Assembly (NCBI GenBank): GCA_030704615.1
Contig: CM060734.1
Span: forward strand, 35,666,042 to 35,730,041
Source: Takakia lepidozioides
Lineage: Eukaryota > Streptophyta > Takakiopsida > Takakiales > Takakiaceae
DNA: 64,000 nt
Direction: 5' to 3'
The notes under the pieces are model-generated. The model searched no databases, was not told where the DNA came from, and saw only the letters and a list, made by a program, of their open reading frames with translations. Numbering within the stretch: the first letter of the stretch is position 1; each line of letters starts with the position of its first letter. Of the stretch, positions 22,600 to 32,667 are shown one piece after another. Position numbers and translations under genes: made by a program.

Positions 22600-22760
22600 C
22601 ACTTTACTACACGTCATGCATCCACGTCACTCTCCCCTTAAGCCACTCACTACACGTCATGCATCCACCTTATAATTCAGTTAAACCACTTTACTACACG
22701 TCATAGCACGTCATAGCCACGTCGCATCCACGTCATATTGTGCTGCCTACACGTCACCCC
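22600..22760. promoter_or_regulatory. Cluster of CACGTCA (ACGT-core) motifs
   Basis: Eight CACGTC cores, seven of them CACGTCA, occur in about 150 bp, partly as a tandem unit (CTACACGTCATGCATCCAC). CACGTCA/TGACGTG is a known plant bZIP binding type. No gene start is adjacent on either strand, so this may be a minisatellite that happens to carry the motif rather than a promoter. Confidence 0.45.
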
Positions 22761-23523
22761 CTAGGTTTTACTGTCACATTTCACTGTCAGAACCTGGCAT
22801 CTGGATTCGACTGCTTGACTGAAACGACTTGACCTTTGTCACGCATGTTCGATTATGGAGGCTGGGAGTAAAAATGTCGCAAATGACTAAAAAATGAATC
22901 AAATACAGAGTCGAAAAGCCCAACTTGTATTGTAGTGGGACAACGTTCAGTCTATGATCACAGTTGTCCAGCACAACATCATAGGCGATTAAACAGTAGG
23001 GCAATGAATGAATGAACACCACCAGGCTACAGTATCACGAAAGTGACATGATCTCTTGGTTACCTGAAGATCTCCGGCAAATGATCTCGTCGTATCAGTG
23101 CTGTCCTCGTCTCTGTTATCTGTTTTTCGATTCTTTCATTTTGCCACATTGGCTGTTAAGATCACTCCAAAACCAAGAGAAAAGGCCACATCTCTTCAAT
23201 ATGCCTCCATGCTTGTGAATCTTGTGGCCCGCACACCTTTCCCGGGGGGCTCCGATGCGAATCTTTCTCTTCACTTTAATTAAGACGTGTTGTAGTTATT
23301 AAGAATGAAGTGTTTTCAGTTCAATGTTTTCCTCATAAGGAAACCGGCTAGAAACTTGGCATCTGCTCGAAGGTTGACATTCCAAGCATTCCAAGCATTC
23401 ATCTCTCTGCCGGGTGTCTTGTGACTCGGATACGAGTTGCCCACTTTAGGGGTAGAAGTCAACATTGGTTTTCTGTGTTCCAGCTATGCAGAGTTCAACA
23501 TCGGAATTTAGGGACGACTCTGA

Positions 23524-23600
23524 TAACATGATCTCATGGCCGAGTTTCATGAGAAGTAAAACAGGCTGAAACAGGTCGAAAAAGAAGGTGCCCTCACCAC
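23524..23600 (-). repeat. Dispersed repeat R2, inverted copy 4
   Basis: The complement reads GTGGTGAGGGCACCTTCTTT ... CAGCCTGTTTTACTTCTC ATGAAACTCGGCCATGAG. As at 20403, a TGTGGTGAGG lead precedes the block. Nearby DNA to 23750 is CG-rich with ACGTGGC words. Confidence 0.65.
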
Positions 23601-23817
23601 ATTGCGTGAAACCCCTCCGCGCTCGAGCACGCCCTTCCCCGCGCTGCTTTTCGGGCATTTCAGGCAGGTTCCAAAGAAATTGACGACGACGATGACGTGT
23701 CTACGATGATGTGGCGACGAAACGTGGCGACGATAACGTGGCACTATGACATCCTATTCCTGCTCTACGCTAAACTAGCTTCCGACCTTTGATCGTCGCT
23801 AGAATAACAAACTTTGC

Positions 23818-24005
23818 CCTACCAATATGGTACAATCCATACTAGTGTAAAATGAGCCCAGTAACCTTTCTCACACCATGTCTAGTCAGCATGCCACCTC
23901 TGAGTCCCTTAATACTACCAATGTGACATAATTTATACTAGTGTAAAATAAGCCCAGTAATATTTCTCACACAATATATAGTCAGCATGCCACATCATAT
24001 AGTTC
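23818..24005. repeat. Two-copy tandem repeat, MITE-like
   Basis: TACCAATATGGTACAATCC ... CTAGTGTAAAATGAGCCCAG ... GTCAGCATGCCACCTC (23820-23900) recurs at 23926-24000 with about 15 changes. CTAGTGTAAAATAAGCC resembles the arms of the hairpin at 24151, so all may belong to one small inverted-repeat family. Confidence 0.65.
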
Positions 24006-24150
24006 CACCCCATTGTGTGGATTAACTTATACTACATGACTCATTTCACACCGGTGTGAGATAAGCCTTGTACACTGTTGGACACTTTCTCGGTCAACAA
24101 CCGTTGACCACAGAAGATGTGAGCTTGATGTACACTAGTCTACACGAAGC

Positions 24151-24223
24151 GGCTTTTCTTACACTGGCTCATTCTACACCATCAAAATTTTACAGGGGTG
24201 TAAAATTTTGTGTAAGAAAAGCC
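24151..24223. mobile_element. Nested hairpin, MITE-like
   Basis: Outer arms GGCTTTTCTTACAC (24151-24164) and GTGTAAGAAAAGCC (24210-24223) are perfectly complementary. Inside them CAAAATTTTACA (24183-24194) and TGTAAAATTTTG (24199-24210) form a second perfect stem around a GGGG loop. A miniature inverted-repeat element is the likely explanation. Confidence 0.6.
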
Positions 24224-24318
24224 AGGTGTGAACTACCCTTGTTGTGTATTAGTATCATGTCATGGTTTTAGTCATGGTTAACTAGAATTACCTACTTTTA
24301 GTAACTAAGACATTTTGG

Positions 24319-24622
24319 ATATTTATATTTGTATTTTGTGTGTTGGGACTTCATTTGGTCTCACATGCCAAGTGAGGTATCAAACCTCACTTGGGACATG
24401 GGGATGGGTTTTCCCCTTGTGAGTGTTGAGGAGGGCTCATCTTCTTGTAGTTGAGCCTCCATGAGCCTCTCCCACCTCCATAGCTCTAGGTATTGAGAGG
24501 GAGTGTGGTGAAGGCTTTGTAGGGTGGATTCCTTTAGCAAATGTGCCCTTGGCTTGACTTAGTTTATGTGATTGAGTGGATTCATGAGTGGAGTGTTTCC
24601 CTTGTGTTCACTTTCATTATCA
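24319..24622 (+). repeat. Left long terminal repeat segment (LTR-like)
   Basis: About 300 bp, from ATATTTATATTT through TGTTGGGACTTCATTTGG to TTCACTTTCATTATCA, match 34329-34625 in direct orientation with scattered differences and a 6-bp indel. The two copies bracket gag-pol coding sequence, as expected of LTRs. After 24622 the left copy continues differently from the right one, so either the right LTR is truncated or the left one has an insertion. The exact termini and primer binding site were not identified. Confidence 0.7.
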
Positions 24623-27030
24623 CTACAAGAAGATCACCTTATGCTTGTGAGTGCGGAGTGTAAGGATTACTTTAGCACTTGTGTCGGTGTACACCAAGGA
24701 GCGAGAGAGCTAGGAAAAGCTCAAGTATTTCACAAGGCTTGCAAGGAAAGGTACTTGTGGTGTTACACCAAGGTGTTGGAGAGCTCAAGAAGGAGCTTGT
24801 TTGCCACAAGATTTGCAAGGATTACAAGAGGGAAGTCTTGTATGTGTGGAAGCATGGATTCTAGGGATTGAGAATCATTTCTATGCATTATGGAATCAAT
24901 GATGTGTGCCATGGCTTGTGGAGAGCAACTAAATGATTGTTAGTACTCATTTCACTATCAATCTAGGGTTAAGCAAGCTCAAGTGTGGATGCTGTGGAAG
25001 AGAAGCCAAGGAGCTACATAGGCTTGGGCTCGAAGACAACAATGGCAAGCACTTGGAGAGCATTAGGAAGCTCAAGAGGTTTGAAGGGGAGCATGTGAAG
25101 AAGTCTTCCAATCATGGTTGGAGAACAACTTGTGGAAAGTCCTAGAAGAAAAGAGATTGTGGCTCAAGGCATGCATAACAACTTCAACCATGTGACAAGA
25201 CAAGGAAGGGGAAGGTGCTCATGTACTCATTCCCTTTTGGCTTAAGTTTTGTGGTGGATGGTTGATCAAGCAAATGATGCTTATGTGGAGCATGCTTCCC
25301 AAGTGTGGCTTCCAATTTCAAACTTGAGAAGAGCTAGAAAATAAAAGGAGCAAGTTGATTCCCTTGTGTATGAGGTGATGCATATGTGAAGCATGCTTTT
25401 GGCTTGAGCTTTGCAATTTCAAGCTTGAGAGGAGTGGCTCTTGAGCTAGCAAGTGAAGGGAGCTTGAATGACCAAGGCTTGAGAGGAGACAAGGCTTGTT
25501 GGTTGCCAAAGGAGGTACAAGCTTCATTTTGACTTCCAATGAGAAATTGAGCTTGTTGTGTGGCCAATGCATTGCTAGTTGAGTTGGAGACAAACTTGAA
25601 TAGCTTAAGGTGAAGAAGATCAAGGAAATTTGCCTTGGTTAGAGGCGAGTGGACACATGCAATGGGATTGATTGCAAGTAAATGAGTTAGGCCTCCAAGT
25701 TAACATAGAATTCATGGATGCTTGAGGGGATTAAGCATAGAGCCCCAAGGAGCACAAACCCTAGCTTGGTAAGGCTAAACCTCAAGGACATAGAGAGGGA
25801 AGTGGGTAAAGCCTAGGGGGAAATGAACTACTCTATGAGGGGGAAATGGCTATTCGGAGGGGGAAATGGCTATTCGAAGGGGGAAATGGCTATCCTAAGG
25901 AGAATACAAGGGGAATACAAGGGAAATATGTATAGGCCCAGGGGAATACTGGGAAAATACTATGGCATATTCTTAGGAATATTCTTTGGGAACTTTGGGA
26001 ACTTATTGGGAACTTGAAAACACATTGGGAACGCATTGGGAACATGGTGACATAGGAAGAGTCCTTGGAGGACCATTGGGAGTCCTTGGAGGACTGTTTG
26101 GAGGACCATTGGGAATCCTTGGAGGACTGTTTGGAAGACCATTGGGAGTCCTTGGAGGACTATTTGGGGTCCTTGGAGGACCATTTGGAGGACCATTTTG
26201 GAGTTCTTTGGAAGACTATTTGGGGTCCTTGGAGGCCAATGTTTGGCGAGCTTGAGGAGTTTTTGACGACTTGTGTGAGGGACTATTTGGGGTCCTCGAG
26301 GGCTAAGTTTTGGAAGGCTCTTGGGACTTGGTGTACTGTTTTGGAGTCCCATTGTGCAAGGATTGGGAGCCTTAGTGAGATTATTTGAGAGACATATTCT
26401 TGATGGCTCCTTGAGAGTTATTTGAGAGACCCTTGAAAAGTAGTCTTGTCTATTGTTCAAGCAAGAGAGTGTGGAGATAAGGTAGTGGGATGAGGGCATG
26501 CTGGGATTAGGAATTGCTTTAGTCTCTCTTCCTTGTAGTCTTTCACCCTCTCTGTAGGCCAAAACCTTTCCGTAGGTGGAGGCAAGAGTCAGTCCTGGTT
26601 TGGGCTGGGGTGTCATTGCAGGAGCGACACTGTGGAGTGTTTTTGGTGTGAGGGAGTTGTTGTCTTGATTTTCTTGTGTTTGGATCCCCTCCACACCTAC
26701 ATGCTTGACTATGCGCCATGTTAGCTTTGTGTGGGCACTTGTTTTCATAGGAGGCTGGTCCGGATTTGATCACCAGTCAATCCTAGAGCGTGCCGTCGGT
26801 GGTGAGGCTGGGGTGATGACCAAACAGACCATCATTGTTTCTATTATGGTGAGGCTGGGTTGATGACCAGCAGACCATATGAGTGTTTGCGGTGGATGCA
26901 GGTGCAGGTTTATGTTACGAACCTAGTAGTCTAAGCCATAAGCCGCAACAGGTTCTCTACCCGGTTACTTTGTGGAAAGGGGGATTAGAGACAGATTTAC
27001 AACTGGTGTGGTTGTGAGTTTTCATCACGG
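24623..27030 (+). other. Leader region of the LTR element with minisatellites
   Basis: G/A-rich DNA with no coding homology. GGGGGAAATGGCTATTCG is repeated three times at 25838-25900, and a GGAGGACCATTTGGAGTCCTT-type unit of 18-36 bp is repeated about ten times at 26060-26245. The long open frames on either strand here are by-products of the repeat. TGGTGAGGCTGGG(G/T)TGATGACC occurs twice near 26797 and 26848. Confidence 0.6.
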
Positions 27031-27032
27031 AG

Positions 27033-28063
27033 GTGCCACCAGTTGCTGAGGAGAGTGCCGGTACGAGCACCAGCGATACTAGTGAGTATACAAGACGAGG
27101 TGTGCGGTTTAGGCCACCTTCACCTTCAGTGTCTTCTGAGGAAGGTTCAGACTCGGAGTCAGGAGGATTCTCGCCGAGGGTGCAAGCCATTTCCGTGCCA
27201 TTGTTGTGGGATACGATGGAGGAAATGTATGGAGCTACTAAGGTGCTACGACAGTACTCTGGAGCTGTGGGCACCATCGAGCTTGATAATTTCATACATG
27301 AGTTTGATAGTTGGTGTGATTTGCAGCAGATGCACAATCCACAACTGTTTACGCATTTTATGGCGTGGAAGGAGCTGTTTTAGCACCTTGAGGGCCGCCT
27401 ATGGATGACTACCATGAGTTTAGGCGGGGAAATGAGGTGGAGATTGAGGAGTGGCGACAATATTGGTCACCTGACTATATCTCCATCACTAGAGGCATAA
27501 GGGCAGCGGCGACACCAGCAGCTATACCAACTACCCCAACTGCAAGCACTAGTAGTGGGACAAGTAAAGATAGAGCTGGGAAATCCACTCAAGCTCCTGC
27601 TGCAGCACCAGCACCCGTGCCTGCCTTTAATCCAGTTCTGGAGTTCTTCGAGGAATTAAGGAGAAACTACCAGGGGATAAGGACGGAGAAATTGCGGAGT
27701 TTGCAAGAGTTCCAACGAAAGCCTACTGAGAGTTTAAGGGAGGCTTACACGCGCATGAGGCGATTGATAAATGTAACCCAAGGGGTTACGGAAGCTCAAG
27801 CAGTCCAATTCCGGTATGGGATATTGGACAATGAACTGAGGAGAAGGGTGCAGCATGCAACTGTCCTACAAGTGGACCAACCCACCTTAGCAAACGTGTT
27901 TTTGCTGGTAGAGCGGATAGAGCTCAATATGGTGGAGGAGCGAGTGGTCATGGTGGGATTTGATAAGGAGACACAACGAAGTGGGGCTCCTAGCCAACAA
28001 CAACCATTACCCCAACGTGCTCAAGGCAACAAGGGGGCTCAGGTGAAGCCCAAGGAAGGATAG
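27033..28063 (+). pseudogene. gag capsid region of the methyltransferase-bearing element
   Basis: The first part, 27033-27383, has an acidic serine-rich lead (SVSSEEGSDSESGG) and a gag-like FIHEFDSWCDLQQ, FMAWKELF. The frame then moves, and 27401-28063 continues with DDYHEFRRGNEVEIEEW, an Ala/Pro/Thr-rich linker, and the retrotransposon gag helix LRSLQEFQRKPTESLREAY. Gag packages the element RNA in cytoplasmic particles. Stops at 28061 and 28067 precede the zinc knuckles in the same frame, so this was one polyprotein before decay. Confidence 0.75.
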
Positions 28064-28069
28064 AGATGA

Positions 28070-28615
28070 TCTCAATTCCAGAGGTCACTTCCTTCATTCT
28101 CAGGCCAACAACAGTCGGGTGTGATATGTCGGGATTGTGGAGGACCCCATGTTAAGAGAGATTGCCCGGAGAGAGGCAAAGGGCCGGCACAGGCACAGCC
28201 TACACAACTACAGTGTGGGCTTTGTGGCAAGTATGGGCATGAAGAGGCCCATTGTTATGACTTGCATCCTGAGCTACGGCCAGGCCAGTTCCAAGGAAAC
28301 AATGGTGGCCGAGGACGAGGCAATGTAGTCCAGAGAGGTAGATGAGGCAGAGGTCGCGGTGGAGGTCGCGGTGGAGGTCGTAACCAAAACCAGGGAGCAC
28401 AAGGTCAAGGTCAAGGTCATGACCAAGGTATGGTGGATAGGCTTGCCCAGCTAGAGCAACGTCTTGCTACCATGGCCATTACATATGTTGCGCCAGCTCC
28501 AAGGCATGAGGTTCAATCCCCACTTGCACAACCTCATATGCCTAGGGAAGACCAGATTGGTATGGGCTTCATGTGTGGAGCCGCACTTGCGGACCATTGC
28601 ATGTGGACTCTGTAG
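28070..28615 (+). pseudogene. gag zinc knuckles and RG-rich linker
   Basis: Two C-x2-C-x4-H-x4-C knuckles, CRDCGGPHVKRDC and CGLCGKYGHEEAHC, bind RNA. After a TGA at 28343 the same frame continues as an Arg-Gly repeat (GRGRGGGRGGGR) and a short coiled coil (MVDRLAQLEQRLATM). The TGA falls inside the RG repeat where CGA would encode Arg. Confidence 0.85.
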
Positions 28616-29848
28616 CTGCTGTCACTCGAGCAGCAACGCGTGCTCCTGAGCCAAGAAGAGCAGATGTGGATTTTGATCCACAAAGGGAGGAAGCAAGTCG
28701 ACAGACAAAGCTTCCACAGTCCTTTACATTAGCTGAGATAGTGCCAACTACGCCATCGATGGTACCCGCTCGCCCAAGTGTGTTAGAGGTAGAGCCACGA
28801 GTGCCAGTGGGGAGAGTTGGTGTGGCTCGGGAAATGCCAGTGGGTGGTGCTGCAAAACAAGGTGCAGCCAATACATTGTTGGGGGCGGCTACGGCTGTTT
28901 GCCAAGCTCCATTGTTTTCTGCAATGACCATTGCAATGCCAGGGATTCGGCCAGCTGCTGTATTCAGACTAGCAGCTAGACTTTGTGAGAGTGGTGATGC
29001 ATCGGCACTATCTGCGGGGATAACGGATAATGTGCAGTGCATGGATGCCCTGGACTCAAAGGTGAAGATAGCCACAGCTGCACCATGGCAAGCGACAGCT
29101 GCAAGGTTGCAAGAGTTGCCAGTTAGACCAGCCATTGAGCGTAGTATGATGACTCTTGGAGTAGTCCTGGTGGACAATCAGGATGAAGTGTTTCAATTGG
29201 GTGGCCCAACCGAGAGGAGGTTTAGGCCACTGCGGGTTTTATTGGACTCGGGAGCACAACCATTGATGTTGGGGAGAGCAGCAATTGCAGGCTTGGGCCT
29301 CACAGAGGCGGATTTGGAGCCTTGCCCTTTCCAAATTCAAACATCTTTGGGTGGTTCAGAGAAGGTGCGAGGGATTACACGCCATGATCTCTTCATTCGA
29401 TTACAGCCGGATCATCCTACGGACGGCTCAGTCATGAGAGCTAAAAGCCATTGTTACGGACGCGATGTCCTATGATGTGCTTGTTGGTGGGGCTGTGTTG
29501 TACCCCATGGGCTTTACTTTGGACTTTTGGGAGGAAACGACATCCTACAGGCCGGAATGGCAGTCAGGAGATGGCCGACGTGCACTGCTCCCAGTGCGGT
29601 TTATTGGGAATGTAGCGGTGGATCATAGGAACATGATGCCCACATTGGTTGCATTCTCAGAGGTGGTGGCTTGGGGTGGTGAGCTCTTGGAGGAAAATAG
29701 CCATGCAAATGTTAGGCCACCACCTGATGAGGACAAACAATTGGCATATAAGGCTGATTTGCTTCCTTATATGTCTGTTTATATACCACTATGGGGTACA
29801 GTTGGGAATCTGCATCGAGTAGCAGGCGAGTGTGTGCACCAAGCATGA
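28616..29848 (+). pseudogene. Aspartic protease region of the element
   Basis: An Ala/Pro-rich linker leads to the retroviral-type protease: strand and flap FQLGGPTERRFRPLRV, active site LLDSGAQPLMLG near 29240-29270, then, after a shift at about 29465, SYDVLVGGAVLYPMG and LDFWEETTSYRPEW. The protease would cleave the polyprotein. The catalytic Asp-Ser-Gly is intact. A TGA at 29846 separates it from the methyltransferase lead in the same frame. Confidence 0.8.
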
Positions 29849-31005
29849 CAGGAGGCCTATCCATTTGTGAGTGAGGGGAGTTCAGTGAAATCACCTGGAC
29901 CTCCTCAGTTAGCTCCTTTGGACACAATGCCCATTATCTGGCAACAACCTGACTCAGGCATTTGTCTACTAGACCTGTTTGGAGGCATGAGCACTGGGCT
30001 TGCAGGAGTGTTGCAAGCAAGAATCAAAGTACGCAAGTACTTGTATGTGGAGAAGGATGAGATTGCTCGGCGTGTTTCCATGCGCCATGTTGCCTTGCTC
30101 ACACATCAGTATCCTGAGTTGTTGCCTCTCTCAGCAATTCAAGGGTACCAAAAAGCCTTACCAGTAGACATTACCTTGCTGAGGGCGGATGATTTGGACT
30201 GGCATGGTGCCATTGACTTGGTGATAGCTGGATGGCCTTGCCAATGGGACTAAAGCAGTAATTTGCAATCTATACTGGTTCATACATTGAAGCATCTTTT
30301 TATACGAAGCTGGTTTGACTGCTATTGGTTCCGCAGGTCATGGGAATGGCTTGCATGATGCACGATCGCATTTGTTTTGAGAGATGTTGCGAGTGTTGCG
30401 TGACTTGCAAGTGAGGCAAGTGAAACCTTCAGCTTACATCCTGGAAAATGTTCCTCTCATGGGGGATTCTCAGGCCAAGGTTATGGCCAGTGTGCATCAG
30501 ATCCGGTCATGGATTGGACCAGCTGTATTGTTGGATGCAGCTGCAGTGGGTTCACGGGCACATAGGCCTAGGTTGTGGTGGACCAATCTTGCACCACCAA
30601 AGTCGCTCAAGAGAGCCTATGATTCCATTCAACGGCCACCCAACCTCACGGTTGAGGGCATTTTGGACCAAGGGAGGCAACCACAGAGAGCGCGACATGA
30701 TGATTGTCCACCTTTGGCAGTGGTCAATCGAGTGGGGCAGCCACGTGCAGCCTTGCCTACGCTCATGAGCTTTCTCTCGTCTCATGCTTTTCGAGACAAT
30801 GGTCCTGGGTTGATTTGGGACAGTGTGCTACAGCAATTGGTGGAGCCCAATGCGGATAAACGAGAGCGGGCAATGGGATTTTCCACGGGGCACTACAGCT
30901 GTGCCAGCTCTGTTAGAGGCATCACGACGCCAGGTGTTGGGTCAGGCAATGGATCTCAATTGCTTGACATGGGTCATTTGGCTTGTGTATGGCTGAGCAA
31001 CGGAG
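29849..31005 (+). pseudogene. C5 cytosine DNA methyltransferase domain (DNMT3/DRM-like) inside the retrotransposon
   Basis: Motifs appear in canonical order: I, SAM binding, LLDLFGGMSTGLAGV (29965-30010); II, YLYVEKDE; III/IV, DLVIAGWPCQ with the catalytic Cys at 30239-30241; VI, ILENVPL (ENV at 30444-30452); VIII, AVGSRAHRPRLWWTNL (about 30545-30590); IX, KRERAMGFSTG; X, LGQAMDLNCL (about 30935-30970, in another frame after an extra base near 30891). ENVP, the VLLDAAAV stretch and the RxRxWW run resemble DNMT3/DRM enzymes more than DNMT1 (inference). The enzyme would methylate cytosine in DNA using S-adenosylmethionine. It is broken by a TAA/frameshift after PCQ, a 78-79-bp insert, a TGA at 30378 and the 30891 shift. 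It is joined in frame to gag-pol on the left. Confidence 0.88.
30258..30336 (+). other. Intron-like 79-bp segment in the methyltransferase
   Basis: The segment starts GTAATTTGC and ends TTGGTTCCGCAG, with a branch-point-like TTTGACTG about 25 bp before the end. It separates PCQ from HGNGLHDARS, which adjoin in related methyltransferases. Removing 79 bp joins frame 29867 to frame 30384. It could instead be an insertion flanked by a short GCAG repeat. Confidence 0.5.
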
Positions 31006-32290
31006 ATTGCAAGCATTGGTGGCTACTTCCACACTCCCATTGGATATTGCACCCTCTCTGCCAACCGGGACGGTGGAGGCAGTGAGTGGGGGTGAGCACA
31101 GGATCATGGGGTGCAAACACCCATGGTTGATGTGGGATGAGATGCGCAAAGAGAGAGTTATTGGATCTCTCAAGCAGCAGTACGAGGAGTGGGGAAAGCC
31201 ATACACTGAGGATCAGTTGGAGGCCAAGGTGGCTAAGGTTTTTGAAGAGGTTGACGATGTTTCTTCCCCAGAGGATGTTTTCAAGGTGGCTATGGCGGAG
31301 CAAGTGGAGGCTACGCCACCGTCAGAGTGGGCGGACAAGGCCCAAGAGGTTGCTATCTAGCAACCAAAGGATTCGTCTCCTATCTCCAAGCCTGGTGTAC
31401 CCAAGGTTGTAGTCACTGAGGACAATTGGGAACCAGATGTTGGACCTAAAGTCACCGGAGGAGAGAGACGGAGGATCCAGCGATTTCTAAGGGCTTATAG
31501 AAATTGCTTTGCCTTCGGTTTGAAGGATTTGGGGAGTTTGAAGGGTCAGGAGATTATTTGGCAAGTGACACGCCAATCTTTCGAAGGCCCCACCGGTATA
31601 GTGACATGGAGAGATCATTGATCCAGTCACGGACTATGAAGTTGTTCGAAGCTGGACTGGTAGAGTTGTCAGGCGGGGAGTATGCCTCGGCAACGGTGAT
31701 GCTAGCTAAGAAGGATATCTATGGCAATTGGGCTGAAAGAAGGATGTGTGGGGACTATTGTCCTGTCAACCGTCAGACTAAGTCCGATAGATATGCCATG
31801 CCAACTCCAGAGGAGATCTTTGATGCCATTGGGCATGCAAAGGTGTTTAGCACATTGGACTTGCGATCCGGTTACCACCAGTTGCCAATCAAAGCGGCTG
31901 ACAAGCAAAAGATGGCATTCTGGGGGATTGACCAACATGGGAAGGATTGCTTGTACCAATGGCGGTTCCTACCGTTTGGGTTGAAGAATGCTCCTGCAGA
32001 GTTTCAGAGGGTCATGGATATGATTCTTGCGGGGCTAGACTTTGCTCGGTGCTACATTGATGACATCATCATCTTTAGTGCTACGATTGAGGAGCACGAG
32101 AGACACCTTCAGATGGTGTTTGAGCGCTTGAGAGCGCACGGGTTGAAACTGCACCCCGGAAAGTGCAAGTTCTTCCACAAACAGATTGAGTATCTGGGCC
32201 ACATGATATACCCTGGAGGATTGGGTGTTCAACAGACAAAGGTGGAGGCCATTGCATGCATTCCATGCCCCATGGATGTGAGCATAGTTC
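31006..32290 (+). pseudogene. Reverse transcriptase of the Ty3/gypsy element
   Basis: A lead with KVTGGERRRIQRFL and RNCFAFGLKDLG is followed by a frame change near 31550. The RT itself, 31560-32280, is open: PHRYSDMER, AKKDIYGNWAERRMCGDY, VFSTLDLRSGYHQLPI, FLPFGLKNAPAEFQRVMD, CYIDDIIIFS, LKLHPGKCKFF and YLGHMI. The catalytic Asp in LDL and the YIDD pair are present. It would copy the element RNA to DNA in virus-like particles. It is the best-preserved part of pol. Confidence 0.92.
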
Positions 32291-32637
32291 GTGCTTTCAC
32301 GAACAATGATGCCGAGGCGAAGTATAGTTCTTATGAAGGGGAGTGTCTGGCTGCAGTATGGGCAGTGACACATTTTAGATGCTACCTCTATGACAATCTC
32401 TTCACTCTTGTCACGGATCACCAACCATTGAAGTGGTTGATGGAGTCAGACACGCTTACAGGGAAGCTTGCACGGTGGGCACTTATGCTTCAAGAGTACG
32501 ACTTCCAGGTGGTGCAGCGAGCCGGAATAGTCAACCGGGATGCGGATGGATTGAGTTGCAATCCATGCACAAGTGAGCTTGATGATACAAGAGCTCGTTG
32601 GCATGGTGAGACGGACGAGGAGATGGTGCCAGGATGA
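32291..32637 (+). pseudogene. RNase H remnant fused to RT by deletion
   Basis: RT wording ends at SIVRAF, and the next codons read NNDAEAKYSSYEGECLAAVW, HFRCYLY, TDHQPLKWLMES and AGIVNRDADGLS, the second half of a gypsy RNase H. The connection domain and the first RNase H catalytic Asp are missing, an in-frame deletion of roughly 100 residues. It cannot be an active RNase H. Confidence 0.85.
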
Positions 32638-32667
32638 TACGCATCTGCCTTTTTATGCATTCTAGCA

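Noticed and set aside
25960-26748. A 262-codon open frame on the minus strand
   Set aside because: It runs through the GGAGGACCATT minisatellite and the element leader. The repetitive protein reflects the DNA repeat, and no domain is visible.
28569-29177. Long minus-strand open frame opposite the gag-protease linker
   Set aside because: It is the antisense shadow of the Ala/Pro-rich plus-strand linker, which reads into a clear protease.
29930-31000. A host methyltransferase gene into which the retrotransposon inserted
   Set aside because: Protease and methyltransferase share the same frame, the domain lacks host-type introns apart from one doubtful segment, and pol resumes directly after motif X.
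31504-32290. Caulimovirus-type endogenous virus
   Set aside because: The order protease-methyltransferase-RT-RNase H-integrase, flanked by LTR-like direct repeats, fits a Ty3/gypsy retrotransposon. Caulimoviruses lack integrase.
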